Positions 15,481 through 25,415 of a stretch of 64,000 bases of DNA are shown one piece after another. Both the position numbers and the translations under genes were made by a program. This stretch comes from an uncultured Veillonella sp. GTDB taxonomy: Bacteria > Bacillota > Negativicutes > Veillonellales > Veillonellaceae. How positions within the stretch are numbered: the first letter of the stretch is position 1; every line of letters starts with the position of its first letter. The notes below the pieces were generated by a model that was given only the letters and a program-made list of their open reading frames with translations, did not search any database and was not told where the DNA came from. The stretch lies in the NCBI RefSeq assembly GCF_937981445.1, contig NZ_CALJON010000040.1:5861-69860 (forward strand), given 5' to 3'.

Positions 15481-15852
15481 TTACTTAATTTCAGCAATAA
15501 CTTCAATTTCACATAAGAAATTAGCAGGTAATTCTTTTACTGCAACACAGCTACGTGCCGGTTTACTAATAAATGCTTCACCATAAATAGCATTAAATGC
15601 AGCAAAATCGCTCATTTCATGTAAGAAGCAAGTTGTCTTTACTACATTTTCAAAACCAATACCAGCTTCCGTTAAAATAGCTTTAATGTTAGCAATAGCT
15701 TGTTTAGTTTGGCCTTCAATGCCTTCAACTAGTTTTCCTGTAGCAGGATCAATACCGCCTTGACCGGAGATAAATAATAAATTACCAGTTACCATTGCTT
15801 GAGAGTAAGGGCCCAATGCTTTTGGTGCATTTTCAGAAAAAACTGTTTTCAT
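15481..15852 (-). CDS. ridA: RidA-family enamine/imine deaminase
   Basis: This 123-residue protein hydrolyses reactive enamine or imine intermediates made by PLP-dependent enzymes, releasing ammonia and the keto acid. The sequence shows PKALGPYSQAMVTGNLLFISGQ at the N-terminus, the conserved RSCVAVKELP segment with the Arg that binds the substrate carboxylate, and a C-terminal CEIEVIAEIK with the catalytic Glu position. Length is standard for the trimeric family. AAAGGAG before ATG supports the start. It lies upstream of the broken lyase in the same direction, matching the usual pairing of RidA with ammonia-releasing PLP enzymes, but has its own terminator. A role in housekeeping detoxification is also possible. 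Confidence 0.93.
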   Translation of the reverse strand: MKTVFSENAPKALGPYSQAMVTGNLLFISGQGGIDPATGKLVEGIEGQTKQAIANIKAILTEAGIGFENVVKTTCFLHEMSDFAAFNAIYGEAFISKPARSCVAVKELPANFLCEIEVIAEIK

Positions 15853-16038
15853 AGTAAAACTCCTTTAAATATAAAGTAATTAAAATTATATAATCTACTG
15901 TAACTTAATTATAATAAATCTGCACAACTTTTTCAATATAATTTTATCATTTTTAATAATTTTTTATCTAACATTTGCCTAAAATTATTATTTTTAATAA
16001 AATATTATCAATAGATAAAGTATAAAGGAGGCTCTCTT

Positions 16039-16767
16039 ATGAATCACATTCTAGAAAAATATATTCCTATTGTATCCTTCCTAGGAGAAGCATTAGGTCC
16101 CTTAGTTGAAGTTGTCCTCCACGATGTAACAAATCCTGATGCATCTATTATTGCCATTGCCAATGGTCATATTAGTGGACGTCAAGTGGGGGGCCCTTCT
16201 ACTGATTTAATTTTACGAATGATTGAAGAAGCAAAACCGTCTAATAAAAATAAAGAAAAAGCTCTCCCCACATCCTATCTCAACTATAACGCTCAGGTAA
16301 AAGGTAATACCCCATGCAGAGCATCAAGTTACTTTATTCGCAGTGAAGAGGGGGAATTATTAGGATGTCTTTGTATTAATGTAAGTGTGGGGCATTTTTT
16401 AGAAGCACGACAACTTCTCGATCTTTTAATCACACCCCATACTTCATTAGAATTATTGCCATCTCATACGGAGGATTTACCAGTAAAAACTGAAACAAAA
16501 GATATAGAAAACCACGAAGCACTTCTAATATATGAAAATTTGCATAACTCAATAGATGATGTTATCGATACAATCGTAAAGGAATCCACCTCGTATTCAA
16601 TCGCACTATCTAAACTATCCACAAAAGAAAAAGTTAAACTAATAAAAACCTTAAATGACAAAGGACTCTTTAATTTGAAAGGTGGCGTCGCCGCCATCGC
16701 AGCTAAAATGAATGTGTCAGAACCAACAATCTATCGTTATTTAAGTCAAGCAAAAAAAGATTTTTAA
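16039..16767 (+). CDS. YheO-type PAS/helix-turn-helix transcriptional regulator
   Basis: This 242-residue regulator has the YheO-like PAS domain at residues about 1-120 (ILEKYIPIVSFLGEALGPLVEVVLHDV, then SYFIRSEEGELLGCLCINVSV) and a C-terminal helix-turn-helix of the DauR/YheO type at about 195-240 (GGVAAIAAKMNVSEPTIYRYLSQAKK). DauR in Pseudomonas represses D-arginine catabolism; other members regulate tryptophan or amino-acid use. AAAGGAGG before ATG 16039 fixes the start. It is divergent from ridA and the lyase/permease cluster, so it is a likely regulator of those genes, with the roughly 190-bp gap between it and ridA as the probable operator region. The ligand is unknown. Confidence 0.87.
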   Translation: MNHILEKYIPIVSFLGEALGPLVEVVLHDVTNPDASIIAIANGHISGRQVGGPSTDLILRMIEEAKPSNKNKEKALPTSYLNYNAQVKGNTPCRASSYFIRSEEGELLGCLCINVSVGHFLEARQLLDLLITPHTSLELLPSHTEDLPVKTETKDIENHEALLIYENLHNSIDDVIDTIVKESTSYSIALSKLSTKEKVKLIKTLNDKGLFNLKGGVAAIAAKMNVSEPTIYRYLSQAKKDF

Positions 16768-16825
16768 TCAAAATATTATTTTATCCATCAAAACTATATA
16801 CTACATGAGCACCAAACTTTCAAGT

Positions 16826-16871
16826 AAAAAAGGATGCAATTAATCTCCGAAATTAATTGCATCCTTTTTAA
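16826..16871. terminator. Bidirectional terminator between the YheO-type gene and fumarase
   Basis: AAAAAGGATGCAATTAAT pairs perfectly with its complement around a short loop and is flanked by A- and T-runs. Confidence 0.9.
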
Positions 16872-16970
16872 TGTCTAATCCCTTTGAATAACAATCCCTA
16901 CCATCAAAATAAATCCCTAACTTTATTTTTATAGCAAGTTTCGCTATTCAAGCTATTAAATTATATCTTA

Positions 16971-17528
16971 TTAGTCTTCACGATATGGTTCTTGACCAAT
17001 TTCATAATAGTTATTGCCTTCACTATCGATAACTACAATAGCAGGGAAATCAACTACAGTAAGTTCTGCCAACGCTTCTGGACCTAAGTCTTCATAAGCA
17101 AGTACTTTATAATCTTTGATGGATTTCGAAATCAAAGACGCAGCACCACCTACAGCGGCAAAGTAAGTTACACCATTTTTCTTCATGGATTCGATAACTT
17201 CTTTAGAGCGGGAGCCTTTACCAATCATACCTTTAATGCCTTGATCAAGCATAGTTGGGGTGTATGCATCCATACGACCAGAAGTAGTAGGACCAGCAGC
17301 ACCAATTGGATCTCCTGGTTTTGCTGGGGATGGTCCTAAGTAATATACGATTTGGTTATGCCAATCGATTGGAAGTTCTTCACCTCGTGCTAATGCTTCA
17401 GTCATAACTTTATGCGCTGCATCACGAGCACTATAAATTTTACCAGTAATCAATACGCTATCACCAGCGCGAAGAGATCTGGATACTTCTTCAGTTAATG
17501 GTGTGGTAATATGTTTAGTTTCAGCCAT
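16971..17528 (-). CDS. Class I fumarate hydratase, beta subunit
   Basis: This 185-residue subunit corresponds to the C-terminal third of single-chain iron-sulfur fumarases. It reads TTPLTEEVSRSLRAGDSVLITGKIYSARDAAHK at the start, GPTTSGRMDAYTP in the middle and the MIGKGSR stretch that contributes to the active site. With the alpha subunit 17 bp upstream it forms the [4Fe-4S] hydratase that interconverts malate and fumarate. In a lactate fermenter this step lies in the oxaloacetate-to-succinate branch that yields propionate. L-tartrate dehydratase beta subunits are similar, so the substrate is assigned by likelihood. A terminator lies about 100 bp downstream. Confidence 0.88.
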   Translation of the reverse strand: MAETKHITTPLTEEVSRSLRAGDSVLITGKIYSARDAAHKVMTEALARGEELPIDWHNQIVYYLGPSPAKPGDPIGAAGPTTSGRMDAYTPTMLDQGIKGMIGKGSRSKEVIESMKKNGVTYFAAVGGAASLISKSIKDYKVLAYEDLGPEALAELTVVDFPAIVVIDSEGNNYYEIGQEPYRED

Positions 17529-17545
17529 TGTTAGTTCCTCCCCTA

Positions 17546-18388
17546 TTAAATAATTTCTTCAGCATGACGGCTTGCATGGCAGCAAATTGTCACAGCTACA
17601 GGAAGACCAGCAATATGAGTAGCAGCCCATTCAATATTTACTGCTAAAGCTGTAGTAGTACCACCAAGTTGTGGCCCAATACCAGTTTTATTAATCATAC
17701 CAAGTAATTCAGTTTCGAGTTTGGCATAATCTGGATGTTCATTGCGAACTTTAGTATTGCGAAGCAATGCTTTTTTGGAAAGATATGCTGCATAATCCAT
17801 AGTACCACCAATACCGATACCTACTACCATTGGAGGGCATGGATTTGGACCTGCATGTTTAATGATGTCCATAACGGCTTTTTTAACACCTTCAACGCCA
17901 TCAGCAGGAACAAGCATTTTAAGACCGGATTTGTTTTCACTACCAAAGCCTTTAAGTTCCATATCAATTTTAACTTTGTCGCCAGGCACGATACGAGTAT
18001 AAATGATCGCTGGTGTATTGTTGCCTGTATTTTTACGATTAAATAATGGTTCTGCTACAACAGATTTACGTAAATAGCCTTCTGTATAGCCTTTAGCAAC
18101 GCCTGCTTGAACAGCTTCTTCTAAGGCGCCACCTTCAAAATGAACATCTTGACCTACTTCTAAGAATACAAGAGTGTAACCAGTATCTTGGCAAATTGGA
18201 CGATCTTCTTCTTTTGCAATTTCTGCATTTTTAATAATTTGATCTAATACAACACAGCCTACTGGGGATTTTTCAGTTTCACGACCAGCTTTCAATGCAT
18301 CATATACGTCTTCTGGCAAGTAATATGCCGCATTCTTGCACATTTGTGCAACTACATTTGTTATTGTTTCCACGTTAATGGTACGCAT
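17546..18388 (-). CDS. Class I fumarate hydratase, alpha subunit
   Basis: This 280-residue subunit binds the [4Fe-4S] cluster. The three expected cysteine sites are visible: PICQDTGYT near residue 65, PNPCPPMVVGIGIGGTMD near 185, and VTICCHASRHAEEI at the C-terminus. GGAGG upstream of ATG 18388 supports the start, and the beta subunit follows after 17 bp, so the two are co-translated from one mRNA. It supplies fumarate for fumarate respiration and succinate/propionate formation. TtdA-type tartrate dehydratase is the main alternative. Confidence 0.88.
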   Translation of the reverse strand: MRTINVETITNVVAQMCKNAAYYLPEDVYDALKAGRETEKSPVGCVVLDQIIKNAEIAKEEDRPICQDTGYTLVFLEVGQDVHFEGGALEEAVQAGVAKGYTEGYLRKSVVAEPLFNRKNTGNNTPAIIYTRIVPGDKVKIDMELKGFGSENKSGLKMLVPADGVEGVKKAVMDIIKHAGPNPCPPMVVGIGIGGTMDYAAYLSKKALLRNTKVRNEHPDYAKLETELLGMINKTGIGPQLGGTTTALAVNIEWAATHIAGLPVAVTICCHASRHAEEII

Positions 18389-18945
18389 AACAAAACCTCC
18401 TCAATACTAAATGAGCTTACCTAATGTCCTAATAATACCACACATTATAGCGCCTTTCAAATTATTTTCATGCATTCTTTGCAAGTATTTATGTTTATTG
18501 ATATTGTTTCGCAAAATTCCAAAAAGTGAGATTAAATCCCTATTTTATATGCATAAATAGAAACTCGCACTTCGTCGCTTTTAGCCATTACCATGCATAA
18601 TTATTCATATAGTTTTTATTTATATTTTATTATTCCTCTTAATAATAATGCTACTTTCTTTATCAATGCACGTTTTATTAATATGGACATCTGTCTATAT
18701 GGTATACATACAAACAATTTCTACATAAGTTATAAATGTACTGAAAAGTATACTCAAAAAAGGGAGTTTACTCTTTTTTTGAGTAAAACTCCCTTTCTTA
18801 TTTATTACTATTCAACTAAATACAACAGAAATGAACTATTATATTAAAATTTATCCCGTAAATTGAAATTAATTCCCAACATCCAATTTATTTAACAATA
18901 CATCAATTATATTAATAAATATTTTCTATCATATATCTTGTAGTG
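18389..18945. other. Gene-free stretch between fumarase and narI
   Basis: About 550 bp of AT-rich DNA. It should hold the minus-strand fumarase promoter near its left end and contains the nar operon terminator at 18756-18800. A plus-strand frame at 18593-18847 lacks a ribosome site and runs through that terminator, so it is not called as a gene. No other feature is seen. Confidence 0.6.
18756..18800 (-). terminator. Terminator of the narGHJI operon
   Basis: On the minus strand AAGGGAGTTTTACTC pairs with GAGTAAACTCCCTT, followed by T6. It lies 145 bp past the narI stop. Confidence 0.85.
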
Positions 18946-19608
18946 TTATCGTTTTCGATACACAATAGGACTTCGCCAAAGATATACAAAAGGAAAGCTT
19001 AAACAGTGGACCAATCGAGAGAAAGGAAACAAAATTGCCACAATCATCCACGATATCATATGGACCTTAAAAATAAGAGGAATATGTAACATCAATTCAG
19101 GTTGAGGATGTAGCATAAGTAATCCACGGAACCACGGCCCAATGTAGAGCCGATAATTAAAAGCCCCATCTGCATTCATCATAGTACCCATAAAGCCAGT
19201 TAAAATGGTCATCCCTAAGAATAAAAAAATCCACACATCCATAAGTGATGTATTTACTTTTAAATAGGAAGAGGTACTACGGCGCCACATAAGTAGAGCA
19301 AAGCCTACTACCAAGAGAACCCCTGCTAACCCGCCAATATACAAAGCTCCTTGATGATATAAGTGTTCAGTAATGCCAAATAATTCAGTCACTTCCTGTG
19401 GCACTAAGATACCACCAACATGACCTAGAAACACTAAGATCAAGGCAAAGTGGAATAAAGGGCCTGCTATGCGCAATTTCTTTTTCTCTAGAAATTGACT
19501 TGATTTAGTAGTCCACGTTTCCTGTGATATAGCAAAACGTACCGCCGATCCTACAAATAAAAATGTAAAAGCTATATAAGGTAGTGCGACCCATACAAAC
19601 TCATCCAT
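18946..19608 (-). CDS. narI: Respiratory nitrate reductase gamma subunit (cytochrome b)
   Basis: This 220-residue membrane subunit oxidises quinol through two b hemes and passes electrons to NarH. Start ATG 19608 (MDEFVWVALPY) overlaps the narJ stop by 8 bases; a longer frame has no ribosome site. Five membrane helices are visible. The heme-ligand histidines are present with the family spacing: His53 and His63 in GPLFHFALILVFLGHVGG, and two near the C-terminus 18 residues apart (KVHMISW...RLVH). It is the last gene of the operon. Confidence 0.93.
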   Translation of the reverse strand: MDEFVWVALPYIAFTFLFVGSAVRFAISQETWTTKSSQFLEKKKLRIAGPLFHFALILVFLGHVGGILVPQEVTELFGITEHLYHQGALYIGGLAGVLLVVGFALLMWRRSTSSYLKVNTSLMDVWIFLFLGMTILTGFMGTMMNADGAFNYRLYIGPWFRGLLMLHPQPELMLHIPLIFKVHMISWMIVAILFPFSRLVHCLSFPFVYLWRSPIVYRKR

Positions 19609-20173
19609 GCTGCTCTCGCTCCCCTCGTTCAATATATTGTAATACAGTATCAATAATAAATACCTGCATATGCTTACCTGCTGCCAATTGCTCACGCAGT
19701 GTAGTTAGGGCTGGTTTCATATGTAATAAAATAGGTAATGCATCCTCAAGTGGCAAATAACTACAAAGCTCTAATAAAGCTGGCACATAGTCAGGTAGTT
19801 CTTTTTGCACCTCAAATCCATGGCGCAGGAAAAAATCTTTATATACCAATAACTTAGCCGCTTGTTCTTCTGCATTCGTACTATCATAAGAGGTCAAATA
19901 CATATTGGTTTGGCTACTAAAATCAAAAAGGCGCACGTATTCATCCTCATACTCACCAGCATCTTGCGCTTCCATATATGCAATAACATCAACTAAATGG
20001 GCGAGTTCATCTACATGAGCCAGCGTTGCTTTAAGTTCTCCCAAAACATGCCACCACGCCGAACTTGGATAGGTTAGTAAGAACGCGCAATAGCCTAGTA
20101 CAGTGCCTAATGAAGTGTCTGTACTTACAGTCCCTACTTGTTCAGACTGAGGTGCATTCTGTATCTTAGCCAT
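19601..20173 (-). CDS. narJ: Nitrate reductase assembly chaperone
   Basis: NarJ, of the TorD/DmsD chaperone family, guides cofactor insertion into NarG and is not part of the final enzyme. The 190-residue frame starts at ATG 20173 (MAKIQNAPQ), overlapping the narH stop, which is the usual coupling; the longer open frame upstream only shadows narH. Recognisable segments are GYCAFLLTYPSSAWW near residue 30 and EDEYVRLFDFSSQTNMYLTSY near 85, which is the conserved Y-V-x-x-F-D-x-S-x-x-x-x-L-Y-L-T motif of NarJ. It is cytoplasmic. Confidence 0.92.
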   Translation of the reverse strand: MAKIQNAPQSEQVGTVSTDTSLGTVLGYCAFLLTYPSSAWWHVLGELKATLAHVDELAHLVDVIAYMEAQDAGEYEDEYVRLFDFSSQTNMYLTSYDSTNAEEQAAKLLVYKDFFLRHGFEVQKELPDYVPALLELCSYLPLEDALPILLHMKPALTTLREQLAAGKHMQVFIIDTVLQYIERGEREQHG

Positions 20174-21680
20174 GGTGAGTCCCTCCTTCACAGCTTGCAC
20201 AAGAAGAGCCCTTTGTGTTACCAGTGCCAGCACATCCACCGACAGGACAAGACCGTAAGTCATCGCCCAACACATGGTCTGTAAAGCCATTAACACCTTG
20301 ACGTAATCGCCGCTCCTCTTGTGACACAGATACCCCAGAAGGAATAACAAAGCGATCTCGGTATTTAGCGATGCCTAATAGACGATACATGGCATATAAA
20401 GTATGTTCACCATACACCGCATCATATGCGGCAGTACATTCTTGCCGAGTCCGCTTTTGCATATATTGACGTAAATCTAATAGAGTCTGCAACACCTTGC
20501 GAATCACAACTTCATTCCCAGCCGTAAAGAGTTGCGCTAAATAGGCTACAGGAATGCGCATAGAATCCGCATCAGGGAAATGCACACTGCCAGCCTCTTT
20601 GTGTAAAATTGGGCTCATAGGTGGCACATACCACACCATGGGCACCGTTCGATATTCAGGATGTAATGGTAAGGCGACCTTCCACTCTTTAACGAGTTTA
20701 TATACAGGTGACTTTTTAGCTGCTTGTAACCAATTATCAGGAATTCCTTGCTCTTTAGCTAATTGAATGACTGTATCATCACTAGGATCTAAGATTACCT
20801 CCGTCATGGCTTCATAAATAGCCTTTGGATCTTCAGTGGCCGCTACCTCTGCTACTTTATCCATATCATAGAGCAGCACCCCTACGTAACGCATACGTCC
20901 TACACAAGTATCAGCACAAATCTGTGGTAAGCCATTTTCTAGGCGAGGATAGCAGAACACACATTTTTCAGCCTTATTAGTATGCCAATTATAATAGATT
21001 TTTTTATATGGGCACGAAGGCACACAGTGTCGCCAACCACGACATACATCTTGCGAAATAAGCACTACCCCATCTTCATCACGCTTGTAAATAGCTCCAG
21101 ACGGACAAGCTGCTACACAAGCGGGATTCAGACAGTGATTGCATAAACGAGGCACATATTTCATAAAGATATCATGGAAATCTAACGCAATATCCTGACC
21201 TATATTCTTTAAATTAATATCAGCCCGTGCCGTGCTGCCGCCAGCCAAATCATCTTCCCAGTTTGGACCCCATTCGATTTCCATTTTTTCTTTTGTCACC
21301 AATGACCGCGGTCTAGCCACTGGTTGATTGTTTTTTCGTTTTGAATGAATTAATGTTTCATAGTCATAGGTCCAAGGCTCAAAGTAATCTTTTAACTCTG
21401 GTTGTTCAGGATGAAAAAATAGTTTCATTAAACGATTGCCCTTGGCCCCTGTAGCTAGCTGTAATTTACCATCTTTTAACATCCAGCCGCCCTTCCACTT
21501 ATTCTGATCTTCCCAGTGACGAGGATAGCCAATGCCAGGCTTTGTTTCTACATTATTAAAATACATGTATTCAGCACCTTCGCGATTTGTCCATGTATTT
21601 TTACATGTAATAGAGCAGGTATGACAGCCAATACATTTATCTAAATTCATGACCATAGAAATTTGCGCTTTAATCTTCAA
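20166..21680 (-). CDS. narH: Respiratory nitrate reductase beta subunit (Fe-S)
   Basis: NarH carries electrons from the NarI hemes to NarG. The chosen start is TTG 21680: it is 9 bases after GGAGG and gives MKIKAQISMVMNLDKCIGCHTC, placing Cys16, Cys19, Cys22 and Cys26 as in E. coli NarH. Further clusters are CNHCLNPACVAACPSG, then CRGWRHCVPSCPY with the Trp that makes one site a [3Fe-4S] cluster, and CVFCYPRLENGLPQICADTC. The gene overlaps narG by 11 bases. The C-terminus differs from the enterobacterial protein: it ends in a Cys/Gly-rich tail (CPVGGCAGTGNTKGSSCASC) followed by HH, which could bind an extra metal. Confidence 0.94.
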   Translation of the reverse strand: MKIKAQISMVMNLDKCIGCHTCSITCKNTWTNREGAEYMYFNNVETKPGIGYPRHWEDQNKWKGGWMLKDGKLQLATGAKGNRLMKLFFHPEQPELKDYFEPWTYDYETLIHSKRKNNQPVARPRSLVTKEKMEIEWGPNWEDDLAGGSTARADINLKNIGQDIALDFHDIFMKYVPRLCNHCLNPACVAACPSGAIYKRDEDGVVLISQDVCRGWRHCVPSCPYKKIYYNWHTNKAEKCVFCYPRLENGLPQICADTCVGRMRYVGVLLYDMDKVAEVAATEDPKAIYEAMTEVILDPSDDTVIQLAKEQGIPDNWLQAAKKSPVYKLVKEWKVALPLHPEYRTVPMVWYVPPMSPILHKEAGSVHFPDADSMRIPVAYLAQLFTAGNEVVIRKVLQTLLDLRQYMQKRTRQECTAAYDAVYGEHTLYAMYRLLGIAKYRDRFVIPSGVSVSQEERRLRQGVNGFTDHVLGDDLRSCPVGGCAGTGNTKGSSCASCEGGTHHG

Positions 21681-24600
21681 GCCAATCAACCTCCTTCATT
21701 TTCCGTACTACCACTAACACGTCGCGCTGATTTCCTGTAGGCCCATAATAGTTAAAACCATAACTAAGCTGACCATAGCCACCAATCATATGAGTTGGCT
21801 TCATGTGCAATCGTGTAGGAGTATTATGGGTGCCGCCACGGCCACCAGTAAGTGATGTATCAGGCACATTAATATGGCGGTCTTGCGCATGATGCATATA
21901 GGCTACACCCCGCGGAATACGAGGTGTGACTACTGCCCGAGAGGCTACTACGCCATTACTATTATAAAGTTCAATCCAATCATTATCTCTTACCCCAATT
22001 TCATTAGCATCATCCTCATTAAGCCATACGGATTGGCCACCGCGGAACAAGGTGAGCATTTGTGGAGTATCAAAGTACATGCTATGAATACTCCATTTAT
22101 TATGAGGGGTTAAGTATTTTAATGTAATCTCCGGTGTTCCTTCTGCCGGTAAAGCCTTGCGCATTGGAGCATACGCAAGAATCGGTTTATACGTAGCCAT
22201 TTGCTCGCCCCACTCCGTCATGAGTTCATGATCCAAGAAATAGGACTGACGGCCTGTAACCGTACGGAATGGCATGAGTAATTCAATATTATTAGTAAAT
22301 GGTGTATAACGGCGATTATCTTTACCATTACCGGTGAAAATTGGCGTTGGAATCACTAACCGTGGCTGTGCCACTATATCTTCAAAGGTTATTTTTTCAC
22401 CAGCACGACCACTCGTCATATGTGTAAGATTGGTTAACCCTGTTAATTCTTCAGCCTTAGCCCAGCTCTTATGAGCTACAGCACCATTCGTAGCAGAACT
22501 CATAGTGAGTACCGCTTGACAAGCATCATAGCAGTCTTCAATAGTGGGACACCCTTCACCTACACCGCGCTCAGTAATAACGCCATTGCGTACTTTAAGA
22601 CTTTCATATTCATCGCCTATAGAAACAGCAATACCATGAGCCCCTACAGAGCCTTTTGCCAAATTAGGACCTAAGGCCCGTTGTTTATTATAAATTTGCG
22701 TATAATCGCGCTCAATTTCAATTAATTGTGGCATAGTTTTGCCTGGAATCGGTTCGCATTCACCACGACTCCAATCTCTCACTTTACCAAAAGGTTGTGC
22801 CGTTTCTGCCTCAGAATCATGCTGTAATGGCACAGCTACTAAATCACGATAAACCGGTACTTTAGCTTCTTTGGCTAATTTTGATACCGCTTTACCTAAG
22901 GTGAGAAAAATATCCCAGTCTGTCTTAGACTCCCAACCTGGATTGACAGCTGGTTGGAAGGGATGTACAAAGGGGTGCATATCAGTAGAAGATAAATCTG
23001 TTTTTTCATACCAAGTCGCCGTAGGTAATACTATATCAGAATATAAGGCAGACCCGGCCATACGAAAATCTAAGTCCACTAATAAATCAAGCTTGCCTTC
23101 CCCAGCCGTATCTCGCCAATTAATTTCCTTTGGCTTAGTTGGTGAATCATGTGTTTCTAACAAGCCATCCTTAGTGCCGAGCAAATATTTCATAAAATAT
23201 TCGTGCCCCTTTGACGACGACGTAATTAAATTAGCACGCCATACAATGAGATTGCGAGGGAAATTTTCAGGCGCATCAGGATCTTCTACGGCAAACTGCA
23301 AGGTTTTATTCTTTAGCTGTTGTGCCACAAAAGTCTTTACACTATCAAAAGATTCGCAACCGGCCGCCTTTGCATCATTAAAAATTTGTTCACTACTTTT
23401 ATTAAATGTTGGATACGATGGCAACCAACCTAAGCGAGCTGCTAATACATTATAATCACCAGCGTGACGATATTTAGGAGACTTTAATGGCGAAGTTAAA
23501 TCCTTTGTATCCATTTCATCCGTACGCCACTGGTCAGTAGCAAAGTAGAAGAACGATGTACTATTTTGTAAGCGCGGTGCTGCTTGCCAATCCTTAGCAG
23601 ACATAATGGCACCCCAGCCTTCGGCAGGACGTAATTTTTCTTGACCCACGTAATGAGCCCAACCGCCCCCATTTTTACCTTCACAGCCACAGAATAATAC
23701 TAAATTAAGTACGGCCCGATAAATCACATCAGCATGGAACCAATGGTTAATACCACCGCCCATAATAATCATGGAGCGACCATCTGTAGCTATGGCATTA
23801 TCAGCAAATTCTCTTGCAGTGTGAATCACCATTTGAGGGTCAATGCCTGTATATTTTTCCTGCCAAGCCGGCGTAAAAGGTGTATCCATTTCATAGGAAC
23901 GACCCACTTCGCCACCTAAACCTCGATCTACGCCATAATTAGCTAAAATCAAGTCAAATACGGTAGTAACTAAACAGTCTCCTGCACTCGTTTTAATAGT
24001 CCGCACCGGTACAGCCCGCTCTACCACATTGGTTTCGTCTAAATGGCCAAACATAGGAAGTGAAATTAAGCGCACCCCATCATTAGCTTTAGCATCAGTA
24101 ATTTTTGCTTCCATACTGTGTCCCTGATACGCGTCTAATACTGATAAATCAACATCTAACGCCGCACCGGTTTCACTATTTTCGGCCTTTAAATTCCATT
24201 TGTCTTTAGCAGTCCAACGATGTCCCATAACACCATTAGGAATAACTAAATCCTTAGTTTGTGCATCTATAACATAATATTTAAATTCACTTTTGTCCCC
24301 ATCATCACCCATATCCTTCGCTGTTAAGAAGCGTTCTGGTTGCAATGTACCGTTCTCCTCTTTAAGCATAACGAGGAAAGGAAAGTCCGTATAGCGCTTC
24401 GCATACGCCTCAAACATAGGCGTTTTATTTTTTACATAATATTCATTTAAAATAACATGCCCCATAGCCATAGCCAAGGCCCCATCAGAACCGGCTTTTA
24501 CATTAAGCCATGTATCAGCCGCCGTAGTACTTTCGGCATAATCAGGAGATACAGATATAACCTTAGTCCCTTTATAGCGAACTTCTGTCAAAAAGTGTGC

Positions 24601-25389
24601 ATCTGGCGTCCGCGTTTGAGGTACATTGGAACCCCAAGTCATAATATAGCCAGCATTGTACCAGTCACTACTTTCTGGCACATCAGTTTGGTCCCCCCAA
24701 ACCTGTGGACTTGCTGGAGGCAAATCGGCATACCAGTCATAAAAACTCAAGCAGGCACCACCCATAAGATTCATAAAACGGGCCCCCCCTGCATAACTGA
24801 GCATAGACATAGCCGGAATCGGAGAAAAGCCAAAATTGCGATCTGGTCCATAGGTCTTTGCCGTATACAGCAAAGAAGCAGCTGTAATTTCAGAGGCTTC
24901 TTCCCAAGTCGAGCGCACAAAGCCACCCATACCACGGGCTGATTTATATAGTTTTGTCTTTTCAGGATCCGTAACAATAGAAGCCCAAGCATCTAGTCCA
25001 TGGGCATGTTCTTTCTTAGCCGCACGCCATAAGTCTGCTAACTCCCCGCGGATATATGGATATTTTACACGTAATGGGCTATACATATACCAAGAAAACG
25101 AAGCACCACGAGGGCAACCACGTGGCTCAAAATCCGGCATGTCAGGACTTGTTTCAGGATAATCATGATTTTGATTTTCCCAAGTCACAATGCCATTCTT
25201 TACGAAAACATTCCAACTACAAGAACCAGTACAGTTAACACCATGGGTGGAGCGCACCACTTTATCATAGGACCAACGATTACGATATAAGTCTTCCCAT
25301 TCGCGTCCCCCTTCATATATAGCTTGATGTTCATTGCTACTTTTAGCTACTGGTGACACATAGGAAAATTTTTTAAAGAATGATTTCAT
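21670..25389 (-). CDS. narG: Respiratory nitrate reductase alpha subunit (molybdenum)
   Basis: This 1239-residue catalytic subunit reduces nitrate to nitrite at a Mo-bis-MGD centre on the cytoplasmic side. The FS0 cluster ligands fall at His49, Cys53, Cys57 and Cys92 (HGVNCTGSCSW, GCPRG), the same numbers as in E. coli NarG. The Mo-ligand region TDVPESSDWYNAGYIMTWGSN and the nearby NVPQTRTPDAHF are intact. No twin-arginine signal is present, as expected for cytoplasmic NarG. ATG 25389 follows AAGGAGGG. A Crp/Fnr-type box is centred 41.5 bp before the predicted start at 25409, so the operon is probably switched on by the adjacent regulator under anaerobic or nitrate conditions. Confidence 0.96.
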   Translation of the reverse strand: MKSFFKKFSYVSPVAKSSNEHQAIYEGGREWEDLYRNRWSYDKVVRSTHGVNCTGSCSWNVFVKNGIVTWENQNHDYPETSPDMPDFEPRGCPRGASFSWYMYSPLRVKYPYIRGELADLWRAAKKEHAHGLDAWASIVTDPEKTKLYKSARGMGGFVRSTWEEASEITAASLLYTAKTYGPDRNFGFSPIPAMSMLSYAGGARFMNLMGGACLSFYDWYADLPPASPQVWGDQTDVPESSDWYNAGYIMTWGSNVPQTRTPDAHFLTEVRYKGTKVISVSPDYAESTTAADTWLNVKAGSDGALAMAMGHVILNEYYVKNKTPMFEAYAKRYTDFPFLVMLKEENGTLQPERFLTAKDMGDDGDKSEFKYYVIDAQTKDLVIPNGVMGHRWTAKDKWNLKAENSETGAALDVDLSVLDAYQGHSMEAKITDAKANDGVRLISLPMFGHLDETNVVERAVPVRTIKTSAGDCLVTTVFDLILANYGVDRGLGGEVGRSYEMDTPFTPAWQEKYTGIDPQMVIHTAREFADNAIATDGRSMIIMGGGINHWFHADVIYRAVLNLVLFCGCEGKNGGGWAHYVGQEKLRPAEGWGAIMSAKDWQAAPRLQNSTSFFYFATDQWRTDEMDTKDLTSPLKSPKYRHAGDYNVLAARLGWLPSYPTFNKSSEQIFNDAKAAGCESFDSVKTFVAQQLKNKTLQFAVEDPDAPENFPRNLIVWRANLITSSSKGHEYFMKYLLGTKDGLLETHDSPTKPKEINWRDTAGEGKLDLLVDLDFRMAGSALYSDIVLPTATWYEKTDLSSTDMHPFVHPFQPAVNPGWESKTDWDIFLTLGKAVSKLAKEAKVPVYRDLVAVPLQHDSEAETAQPFGKVRDWSRGECEPIPGKTMPQLIEIERDYTQIYNKQRALGPNLAKGSVGAHGIAVSIGDEYESLKVRNGVITERGVGEGCPTIEDCYDACQAVLTMSSATNGAVAHKSWAKAEELTGLTNLTHMTSGRAGEKITFEDIVAQPRLVIPTPIFTGNGKDNRRYTPFTNNIELLMPFRTVTGRQSYFLDHELMTEWGEQMATYKPILAYAPMRKALPAEGTPEITLKYLTPHNKWSIHSMYFDTPQMLTLFRGGQSVWLNEDDANEIGVRDNDWIELYNSNGVVASRAVVTPRIPRGVAYMHHAQDRHINVPDTSLTGGRGGTHNTPTRLHMKPTHMIGGYGQLSYGFNYYGPTGNQRDVLVVVRKMKEVDWLED

Positions 25390-25415
25390 GCTAAGTCCCT
25401 CCTTATCTTATTCTT

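Noticed and set aside
18593..18847. 84-residue plus-strand frame between fumarase and narI
   Set aside because: It has no ribosome site, its composition is that of AT-rich intergenic DNA, and it runs through the nar terminator.
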